From: Haplosporangium gracile | Taxonomy: Eukaryota > Mortierellomycota > Mortierellomycetes > Mortierellales > Mortierellaceae | NCBI GenBank assembly: GCA_015499985.1 | Contig: JAAAUF010000387.1 | Coordinates: 8,291 to 36,142 of the forward strand | Reading direction: 5' to 3' | DNA: 27,852 nucleotides | In this document: positions 1-9,900 of the stretch, one piece after another | Numbering within the stretch: the stretch's first letter is position 1 | Layout: each line of letters opens with the position of its first letter | Position numbers and translations under genes: made by a program | The notes under the pieces: model-generated | The model's input: the letters and a program-made list of their open reading frames with translations, nothing else | Told to the model about the DNA's origin: nothing | Databases searched by the model: none

Positions 1-1342
1 GAGAGGTCGAGTTAAGTCGTAAACGACGTAGGTGTTTGATTCCTGGTGTAGAGGAGTTGTGTGTAGGGAGACTGATGTTGGTGATCCCTTAGCAGATCGC
101 TATTGACAAGCCGGATCCTGCTCCTGTCCACGCCACACAAACACGCTAGCCTCATGGACTGCATGGGATCAAACCCTCCACATGATCTGTTGTACGTTCT
201 CTCTCCTCCTGTGTCCTGATTTCACGAGTTGTGTATGCTTCCTGTAATGAAGGGTTGCTCCCTTTGTCGAGACTGGATCCCCATCCACCGTTAATGACCA
301 CCATCACCACCACCACTGCCACCGAACCCAAAACAACAAAACAAAAAACGGAATGGGACGCAAGTTGTTGGATTGCTATTTTTCACAATGACGGCCTTCT
401 TGCCGGCATAACGACCGTTAAGGATAACGACGACCTATAAGTTGTTGAAAATGATGGTAATGATGGGATCGTGAGGACGCATCGTTAGATAGCTGCTTTC
501 TGTGGATGTGTCGATCGATGGATAGATAGATCCGTATGCAGCATGGTATCCATATCCACTCCCATCCATGGTTTATCAATATGGTAGATCTACGCCCATG
601 TAAAGCAGTTGGATCACGTGCCTTCGATGGCTTAAGGAAACGAGGCATTTTGTTGGAAAGAGAAAAAGGGAAGTCCACACAATTTTGCTGTCCGAGGCGA
701 ATAAAAACTGACTTGTCTGGGACCACCAATTCAATACAGTGAAATTTATGTAATTCAGTTAGCGGTGTTGAGGTTCCACCATAAGAATACATGGCATGAC
801 AGTGTACGATAAACACACACACATACACACATACTCAAACACATACAAATCATCTATTCATCCGATAGAACCATTACTCTCGTTTGCCTTGTAAATTAGC
901 CAAAAACAAAAAAGACAGTTTTCAGCTCAAATAGTCCGCGGTGTGCACGAATAGAATAATTGATGTGATGATTTTATTTCCTGTCGGTTGCATTTCCACC
1001 ACGTTCCTCCATATCTTCCACCCTGTCCTTGTGTCCAACGTCCTGCGCCCCATTATGCTTTACAAAATGCCAAACATGAGAGAAAAAAGTCGAGATCCAG
1101 ATAAGCCCAAGAAAAAAAAAGAATGGTGTCGTTATATTGTTCTGGTTGCTGAGGACTGTCCGTATTTTTGATGTTTCGATCTCTTCTTTTTTTTTTCTGT
1201 TGACAAAGGTCGGGGTCGCGGTTCGGTTGCTGCTTCACGCACACAAGAGACATTGCTTCTTCTACTCCTCTGTTCCTTGACCATCCACTATTGTTGTGCT
1301 CCTGTTCTGTCGTGTTGTTGTTCCTGTCAAAATGCGTGCTGC
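1..1342. other. Intergenic region with no supported gene
   Basis: No recognisable domain or convincing exon chain was found on either strand. The stretch holds a short CA-rich tract at about 810-845 and T- or A-rich runs near 1110 and 1185. The right end should contain the 3' untranslated region of the minus-strand PWWP gene; a weak minus-strand AATAAA-like hexamer lies near 972-977. The left end may belong to a gene outside the window. Confidence 0.5.
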
Positions 1343-4300
1343 TTACAGGGTAGTTGTTGACTCCGAAACAACCTCCGTCATCGCTTCCGTTGTCGTAGTC
1401 GTCGACACCTCTGTCACTTTTGACTCGGCAACTGCTGGTGGAATAAGGGTATTGGTTCCGACAATGGCAGCCACGGCGGCGACAACAGCCTCAGGTGCAG
1501 GTGGTACATCCAAAATGTGACTCGAGACAATAGGCGCCTGGGGCTTGACTCCGTCCGATACAACTCCTTCAACGCCCACGGGTTTTTGTGCGGCAATGGC
1601 GGCCTTATCCACAGGCGTCACGGTCGCCACAGGTGTCTCGACAGTCTTCTCCACTGGACTGACTGCCTCTCCGTTCTCCTGTGCCTTCTCCATCATGCTC
1701 TTGTACTGCTTGATCAGTTTAACTGACCGATCCACAATCTGGTGGGGATCTCGGCTGAACTGGAGCGCGGAAATTTTTTTCATCAAACGGCCAATCTTGG
1801 TCTCCTATTCAAGTACCAGCAGAGAAAAGTACCAAAGAGAAGCGTTAACAACCACCGATCTCATGACCAAAGATCCAAACGCCTTTCCATGCAGTCCTTG
1901 CGCCATGTGATTCTTCAGGCTGTGGAGTGTTTGTTGACGTACCTTGAGCATATGAAGATCAATTTCAAATGCCTCGACTTCTGCAAGAATAGGATCGGCA
2001 CGCTCGAGGTTCTATAAGTTGAAAGGGCAGAGCCAATGTTGTCAATAGTGGTCACTGATACGCTCACATTTCCAGATGAAATTCTAACAACAGCGTCGCT
2101 CGTGAAAAGGCAAAGTAGAGTTCAATTGGTTGTACCTGAACAAGCACTTCGTCTGAAAGTCCCTCGACCAACAACAGTTTCTGAAGCTTGTGGCGCAACT
2201 TCAGCAAGCGCTCATTGGGCGAACCGCCTAAAGAGTCCGAAAGAAGCATGAAATCGGGAATCCTTGTTAATATCCTAATCAAGAGGTATAACAAGCACAC
2301 GTAGTCCTACTTGTGTTGTAAAAAACCTACTTCGAAGCTTCTTCTTGGCACGTCCATGATCGCCAGAATCACCAGCGTCCTCCTCTGATTTCCTAGTGCG
2401 ACCATTGTTGGCTTCGGGTGCGCTAATATCATCGTCAACGCTTCTCTTATCCGATTCCATGCGACTACGTCCGGCAGCTCCAGCGCGCTTCTTGGTCTAG
2501 ATGTCGAGCACGCAACGAAAGAATAAAAAGAGATCAACACACTTTCCTCTAGATGATTTTGCCGATAGCCTCCTTTGTAAATATCACAGCTCTTACCTTG
2601 GGAGCCTCATCCTCATCCTCGTCATCATCAGCAGGGACGGCTCTCTTGGAAGGTTTGCCCTTGGCAGGCTGGTCGTCCGAAGCGCTGACTCTCCTCTTCT
2701 TTTCTGCTGGCTCGGCCTTGGCGGCCTTCTTTGCCTTGGGGGCAGCCTTCTTGCGTGCTGGGGCGACTTCCTGCTCCAATGACTCCTCTTCTTCATCGTC
2801 ATCGTAGTCGTCCAGGGCGGCCTCGGAAAGTCTGCTGGCAAGAAGACTAGGGTCCAGAGCTTCGCTGAGGGCGTTTCTCAAGTGACTAGCAGTACGCAAT
2901 GAGGACTTTGCCTTTTCAGCGGCGACGGAGTCGAAGGCCTTCAATTCGGTCGTACCAAACCAACCACTATGGAGGGAAGGAACGCAACAAGAGAAAGCAA
3001 GTGGAGATGACGCATCATAATCATGAGTTAGTACAGTGTAAAAACCGTCGGGGGTAACGAACGTTTGATAAGAAATTAAAAAGAAATTTAAACAATTGCG
3101 CTATTGAGTCCAGGAACCCAATAGGAACCATATATATAAAAAAATCCTGACTGGGGAACACCCACCCAAAAATAAGGACACGCACACACACAAACACTCG
3201 ACACAACAACACAACACAACACAATTTGCATACACGAAACAAACGGTGGCAATCGATAACCTTTCGCTCACAAACGCAACAAAAAAAGCGCATCGCCATT
3301 CCTGCAAAGTATTCCCAAACTTCTCATGTACTAAGTCTTCTATATTGTTTGTCGCAAAACGAACAACAGTTCCTGACAGACGGTTGAGGAGAGTGCACGA
3401 AAGTCAACAGGGTTATCTTTTTCTGCCCTTTTGCTGCCCCCTTCTCTCCCTCTTCATTAAGACCATCCAACAAGACTGAGACGTCAAGGTCCGTGTGCTT
3501 GCTCCTGACACTCTCCTATAGAAACCCTTCCTGGGGAAACTGATAATGACCACTTTGTAGTGGCAAATAGCTTCCTTTTGTCGCTCCTGGGCGATGTTGC
3601 TCTGAGGCTGATGGGCCTAATACCCTCTTTGTCTCCTTGTGGTGTTCGCAACTTTCCCGTATTTTTATCAACTGTGACAGAATGTACCCTTGCTTTTGTT
3701 GATTGAACAAGCATGAAAAGGCGATTTCCAGTAGGGTGAATGAAAGGACATGAAAGAACTGTATCGCTGTCGTCATAGCCCATACGGGTTCCCTTGATTC
3801 TCTTTTTTTTCTCATAGGTCCTCTGGATATTGTATAGTCCTGTAAGGGCTTGCAGAACGCCGAGACGAAGGCAACAGAAGAGAGCTGGCGAGAAGATCTC
3901 CTGAAGGCATGCTTGCATGCGTGCGAGTGACGGTGTATGTGTGCGCGCGCACCGGTATCGCTCCCTCTCCCCAAAGAAACAAAGCTCCCGAACTCAAACT
4001 TGGAAAGAAGGGTTGTGGTTTGCAGTCGAAGCGAGACACTTACTAGTCGTGGGAGTCGAAGAAGAATACAGGCCAGATTGGTCTCTGCTTTGGCTTTTTG
4101 CTGCTGACGTTGATAGGAAGTTCGGCTTCGTTTTCAATCTAGAATCAGACAAGAAAGGGATATGTCAGGAACGACTTGTTGAAAGAAAGAGTAACAAAGA
4201 GGTTGACGCGGTTTTTTCTGGATTGAGGGGAACGAGTAAACTCGCCCGTGGTTGATTGCGATTTTTTTGCTGTTTTTTTTCTGGGGTGGGAAGCGAGCAT

Positions 4301-4395
4301 AGAGAAAGAGAGTTCCTTACACGAGCAGGCCACCAGGGAAAGCCCTTGAGCTTGGCAAAGACGGTGGTTCCGACTGGGTATGGGTTGTCTGTCAT
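1343..4395 (-). CDS. PWWP domain plus LEDGF/HRP2 IBD-like protein
   Basis: Predicted chromatin reader of 455 residues. Exons read 4395-4321, 4138-4044, 2966-2597, 2496-2327, 2262-2136, 2011-1943 and 1804-1343; every join keeps frame. Residues 1-75 form a PWWP domain, with FAKLKGFPWWPAR across exon 1 and PVFFFDSHDYGWFGT joined across exons 2 and 3. PWWP domains bind DNA and methylated H3K36 or H4K20 nucleosomes. Residues 115-240 are acidic and then lysine-rich and probably disordered, with nuclear-localisation-like KKR clusters. Residues 250-345 are helical, ending LMKKISALQFSRDP and VDRSVKLIKQYKSMM, and resemble the integrase-binding (TFIIS N-terminal-like) domain of LEDGF/p75 and HRP2. The tail is Ala/Val/Thr-rich. 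The start chosen is the ATG just before the PWWP; an upstream in-frame ATG at 4461 would add 22 residues. The donor at 2326 (GTTTTT) is poor, so that join is the least certain. A fungal Pdp3-type protein is an alternative name. Confidence 0.82.
2967..4043 (-). other. Unusually long intron (1077 nt) inside the PWWP domain
   Basis: Donor GTAAGTG at 4043 and acceptor CATAG ending at 2967 join TA|T into the tyrosine of the DSHDYGWFG segment, restoring an unbroken PWWP fold. Other introns in this gene are 56-182 nt. The intron contains CA/ACAAC-rich sequence (about 3180-3225), a TATATA stretch near 3130 and no recognised coding exon. Confidence 0.75.
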
Positions 4396-6990
4396 TCCTG
4401 CTGGTGGTTGTGGGTGGTAAGAGAGTAAATCTGAGATTGTTTTCGACTGTGAAAAAAACAAGATCCTGAGGTTGTTTGTTTGTTTGTTTGCTTGCTGAGT
4501 GTGCAGACAGGGACGTATGGGAGTGGTGATTCCTGTTTTTAGTTTCTGTCTGAGTAAAGAGTGATTCTAGTGTCCGACTGATTTGCTTTATGTCCGTGAG
4601 GATGTCGAGTCGAGTCGAGAGTCTGCTCTGTATTGGTTGTTGTTGAGAAGGGAGATCGGACAGTAGCTTGCGAGACCGATGGGAGTAATCAACGGAAGGG
4701 CAGTGAAGAGAAAAGGGAAAAGAGAAAAAAAGGAATGAAAAAAAAGGAATGAAAAAAAAAAGGAGAGAAAGAAAAAAAAAGATCTGCCGTCCACTCATAA
4801 GAAAAAAAAATTATATGTGTGCGTGATTGTGTTTGTGTATGGACCCGCACCATCTTCTACTCCCAGTCAATCCGCCACTTCTTTTTATGTCTCGGTCTTG
4901 TCTGGGACCCAATTCTTTTCTTGACGCCTGTTCTTTTCTTTTTTTATTGCATACACATAGAGGTAGGCAATGTGTCTATGTATCTCGTTCACATTGATAT
5001 TGCTATTATGGTCCATACGTTCACACTGACAAGATGTCATTGACACTCTCACGAACTTAGAGTGAACTACATACATACACTCGTAGAAAAAAAAAAGAGA
5101 CAGAAAGGGCAGAGGCAGCCTCGTTCTCCCTCTCTCTTTTTTATTTCATGCCGCTTCAATCAAACTCTAATCTGCCCTGCCGGCACTAAGAGCGTCATCA
5201 TATCATCCTCATGTCATCAACATCCACTCGACAGCTTGGGTGATGGGAACCATGCCTTTATCCATTCTGGAGATATACGCAGCATTGGCTGCATGGCATA
5301 TCATATCATGCCTATGCTTCAAATACAAGTGTCTGTTTTCTTATCCATACATATCTGGACTCCTGTCCATTCTACTCTTCATTCATACATGCAGTAGAAG
5401 CTGGGTAAGCAGAAGGACACTGACGGACCACAAGCGATGGAGGAGTGAGAGAGTGAGGATTGGGTGGCAAAAGAAAGAAGAGAAGAGAGAGCGTCTGTCT
5501 TCCCTGCTGTTTTTGTTTGTTGTGTTGCGTTGTGTTGCATTGTGTTGTGTTGTGTTGTGTTGTGTTGTGTTGTGTTGTGTTGTGTTGTGTTATCGTACGT
5601 TGTTTGTTTGTATGTGAGTGCCCATCCCCTTTTCTCACCCACCCGCCGCATGTTGAGTTGTTGTTTGTGCGGGAGGGCCCTTTCTCTCTCTTTTTCTCCC
5701 TCTCTCTCTCTCCATTCCCTTGTACCGCCCCTGAATCTCGTCCGTACAGGTCATGACATGGTTGTCCTTTTTCTTGGATAAGGTGACTTGTCTCAATCCA
5801 GCCCCATCCAGGGCTGCGTCGCCTCTCACTTCTTTTACACGTCCAAGTAAGCATCCTTTCTTGTTATCGATGGTGTCTCTTATTCCGGCGTCGAACCTTG
5901 ATGAATGTGCATACAAGTAGTCTTGATGAGACAACACTTGTTGTGTTGCTACCGTTTGCCAGTCGACAAGGTATAATGCTGGCTTGGTTCATATAGTCCA
6001 GTTGATCTTGATTTGGTCACAGTCGTGTAAAGAAGCAGTATTCTCGGCTCCCATCTTTATATTTCCAATACGGGCATGCACAGACGCATCTGTACCTTCT
6101 CTTCCTTCCCCCTCCAACGACTCTTGAATAAAAATAAAAGCAAAAAACAAGAACAAACACACACGAGCATTCACTGAACTCCTTCAACGTTCGTTTTAAA
6201 TAATATTTCGGGTTATTGTGTCCCCTCCCTTTATTTTAATGATTAAGCTTGGTGGCGCACAAAAAAAAGCTTTTTCATTTGTGGCAGCCCACACTGATTT
6301 TGTGATCAGCACATATCTCGTTGCGGTTTCTTACATGTCGTAGGATTTTAGCAGCTTTTGTGAGATATGAGTGCGAATTTAAGTGAGTGAAAGTGCAATG
6401 AACGCAAAAAGCAAGCGAGCAGAAAGAACAAAAAGAAAGTGTGTATGTGTGTCTGCAAGGGTACAGAACCCAAAAGAGAAAGATTTTTGTTTGTTTCGAC
6501 CGGCCTTTCCTCCCTCTCAGCCAGTCCCTCTCCCTTGTTTTTCCTTTTTCATTTTTTTTTTGTATTTTTTTTCCCTCTCTTTTTTCTTTATTTCTATTTC
6601 TTGATTTTACCTACACTCTTTCTTCCCTCTTCTTTTTTTCTTTACCTTTCCTCTTCCTCCATTATTGTGTCCATCTTGGTCCTTACTTAATCTTAATCCA
6701 TTCCATTACAAAACAAGAGGCTCTCTTCATCACTACTCAGGACGATTCTCAACTTCAAATACTGCTACAACCAACAGTGTCACCATTCTTCTCATCAGTG
6801 ACAGCAAGCAAACGAGTCGTCTTAACTAAAATATCACCTTCGCCTCGTCTTGCCTCTTTTCCTCGCTTCTGGCCTTGTCACCCTTCCTGCCCTTCTCCAG
6901 GCCTCCCTAAACTCCACGGCCTGAAGAGTGAACGACAGGCCTACCTCTCTTATTTCCCCTGCGGTAAACCTGCCCGATACCAACACAACC
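4396..6990. promoter_or_regulatory. Divergent intergenic region between PWWP gene and SNT2
   Basis: About 2.6 kb separates the two start codons. On the minus-strand side, positions 4680-4810 are a long purine run on the plus strand (a CT-rich tract upstream of the PWWP gene). On the plus-strand side, about 6500-6665 is a CT-rich tract upstream of SNT2. Such pyrimidine tracts are common in fungal promoters. The middle holds a pentanucleotide repeat and a CT repeat near 5685-5715. No gene could be supported in it. Confidence 0.55.
5518..5593. repeat. TGTTG pentanucleotide microsatellite
   Basis: The plus strand reads as near-perfect tandem copies of a five-base unit (TGTGT/TGTTG register), perfect from about 5541 to 5590 and degenerate before that. 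All reading frames through it are open in places, which creates spurious cysteine/valine or threonine/glutamine/histidine ORFs that should not be called as genes. Confidence 0.9.
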
Positions 6991-9900
6991 ATGACTGGCC
7001 ACACTCAATCCAACCACAGGACAACTTCAGCCTCCCTGGCTGACGGAACCGTCATATCCGTCAATGGTACATCCCATCCCGTCTCTTGTTTGATCGTTAA
7101 TGTTGATTTCATTCTCGATCCTTATTGCTTTCTCCACAACCGCGACGCACACTCACTCGCTCACTTACACGAGCGCTTATTGCTCCGGCAATGTTCCAAA
7201 CGACTTCGTTCCTCATCTTCCGTCCTCTCGTCTCTCCTCGTCCCTCCAGTTCTTCCACAGTTTGACTAATCATATCTCGTTCTCGTATCCTCACTCAAAT
7301 CCCCTTCTTGCTATGGATCCATTTGGTTCGGATACGGGTTCAATTGGCTCCCTTCTACTAGATCATGTTTACATGGCATCAGAGTTCATCGGAGAGTCCT
7401 ATTATATTGGTCGTGTTATGGAGTTCGGGAAGCAAATCAAAGGGAAACCACTGCAGGTTAGGATCGGCTGGTTTTATCGCCCAAAGGATGTCATGACACG
7501 CAGGAATCATGACCCTCGTCTCTTGGTCGCAACAATGCACTCGGATATGAACCCGCTGACGAGTATCCGCGGTCGCTGCACCGTTACCCATCAAGCCTAC
7601 ATCAAGGACTTGGACGCCTACAAAAAGAAGCCCGATCATTTCTACTACAACCAGCTCTTTGACCGTTACATCCACCGATTCTATGATGTTTTACCAGTTG
7701 ACTCTGTCCGCAACCTGCCGCCGGATGTCGGAGAAGAGCTCACCAGGAGATACCAGTACATTGTGGTCGAGGCGGGTACGGCCTCTGAATACACTGATGC
7801 CCACAGGGTGTGTCTGATCTGCAAACGATGGTGTGCCAGGTAAGAATCGTAACAAAAAAAAAAAGACAACAGTCATCCTCTTTATCGGAGTTCAACAGCA
7901 CATGTGCTGACTTACGGATCTTCCAAACGATCACTACACCCACCAACATCTTTACCCGTGTCCCTCGACCCCTCAAGTCCTTTTTGTGTTTGTTGGCATC
8001 GGATATTCTCACGTCTGGGGTCGACAACAGATCCTTGGTCACTGTTCCATTATTGTTTCTCGGACTTCGTCCACCTAATGGACATGGCAAAGGAGGCGAA
8101 ATTTGCTCAATATTTTGTGCTCTCAATCCCGTCCATCACCTCTCCATCACAGCCCTTTTTCCCGTTGGAAATGCCATGGTTTGGACCTATCACCGTCGCG
8201 CTAACACTCGCGCAACTCTCCCACTGCCCTCTACGCCGTTCTGGCCTCCCGTCCCTCCCACAGCATCACGCAATGTTCACCCCTCATACACATACTCGCC
8301 ACTTACATTCTTGGCCTGCTTGGCAGGATTGATGATACAAGCCTACCCTAACACGAAAAAGTGGTTTCTCTTTGTCTCCTTTAGTGGTGAAGCATTAAAG
8401 TGCATCATGTGCCAAGGATTTCACCACATGCTCTGCATCAACCCTCCTATGCTACGAAAGCCTTCCAAGGGATTTGCCTTCCAATGTGCTCTTTGCACCA
8501 AACTGGCCATGGATTCTGCCTCATCATCTCCTTCAGCACTGAAACAATCTTCAGTTGTCAACAACTCTGCAGCCTCCTCAGGACAGAGCTCTCCACGTGG
8601 ATCACCCAAACAAAAATCTGTCACCACCTTGACAGTGGCACCCGCGACAAGGAATAGCAGTGCGCAACGGAACGACGCCAAATCATTTCTTGCCTCGGCG
8701 CCTTCGACATCTCAGGATCAGAAAATGTCCCACATGTGGCCCTTTCGTTACTTTGGTACTCATGCCGACATCCAAGATATCTTTGGTATGTACATCGTGG
8801 AAATATGCGAGTTTATTGTTGTTGGGGTTTGCTTCATTTCTTTCTGAAAGTGGTTCGTTAGGACTTATCGTTTGTCTCGTATTCTTTTTATTTGTGCGTA
8901 GACCCTGATGACCGAGTATACCCACGTGCCTCGAGTCGAGTTGGTGCGAGATATCAGGCGGTGGTTGTCAAGTGGGATGGACCTGGACAGATCTTGGTGA
9001 CATCGACCATCTTTGACGATCCGCAGAACAATCTTTTGAAGGGCAGGACAAAGAAGGGAGGTCGTGGAGGAAGGCCTCCGTCAAACAAGCTGAAGGTTCC
9101 TGAAGGTAAAGTAGAAAACGTCCATCTGAAAATAACATGGCACATGTGTAACACACGAAGGAGCTCTATCTTAAATCAAGTTCTCTTTGTTTTCTTACAT
9201 GTCACACATCTAGAACAATTCGACACGCAATCACGAGCACATTCTGCATCACTGGAGGGCACGGCGGATGGTCTGGACACGCCACAGGCGCCGTCGTCGC
9301 CAGCGAGGTCAGGATTGGGAATCGACGATGGATCGGTTCACCTGGAGCGTGGCGGCGAGGACACGGCCACTCTACAGTACTTTAAGCCGAGCCACATCAC
9401 GGATGAATATGGTAAGAACTATTTTATTTTGTTCTCCATGAATAGAGTCGAGCAGATTGAATAGACAAGGTGGCTTTATTCATTTTTTTTTTAATTTTTT
9501 TATTTGCCGCTCCGCCGCATCGATCTTACACTTTATATTTTTTTTCTTTTCTGTGCTGTCCAATAGTGGCTAACTACATGAAACGGATCAAGGAACTATC
9601 TCTACCCCTGCCTTCACACTCGGCTGACTTGATTGACCGAGCATTGTCTGCCTTGCAGAGATCTGAATTCGATGCCGATAAGGCCCTCAAGGAGATGAGT
9701 TCGGTGCAGAAACGAGATTTCGACATTGTGGATTGGACACCAAAGGAGATCGAAGCGTTTGAGGAGGGGATCCGGCTCTATGGCCATGAACTATTTGCTA
9801 TCAAGAAGAAGGTTGAGACTCGATCTATGAAGGATATTGTCCGTTTCTTTTACAAATGGAAGAAGACTGAGCGCTACCAACCCGTCTACTCGGTTTTTAC

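Noticed and set aside
30..60. GTTTGATTCC resembling a tRNA B box
   Set aside because: There is no A box or cloverleaf in the bases available before it, and the anticodon arm could not be built.
418..828. 136-codon open frame on the minus strand
   Set aside because: It has no recognised domain, is His/Ser-rich from simple sequence, and shows no exon partner or promoter signal.
3484..3974. Overlapping open frames of 144 and 152 codons on the minus strand inside the long PWWP intron
   Set aside because: No family motif is visible in either frame and both overlap each other; an intron-nested gene cannot be supported from sequence alone.
4145..4798. 217-codon minus-strand frame with a hydrophobic Phe/Leu-rich start resembling a signal peptide
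   Set aside because: The hydrophobic start is the translation of a CT-rich promoter tract, and the 3' part only overlaps the first PWWP exons in the wrong frame.
5372..5781. Cys/Val-rich and Thr/Gln/His-rich frames on both strands
   Set aside because: They are translations of the pentanucleotide repeat and CT repeat.
5635..5937. Minus-strand frame MLSHQDYLYAHSSRFDAGIR with a soluble-protein-like middle
   Set aside because: The composition is plausible for an exon, but no splice partner or homologous motif was found and it runs into an arginine-rich simple repeat.
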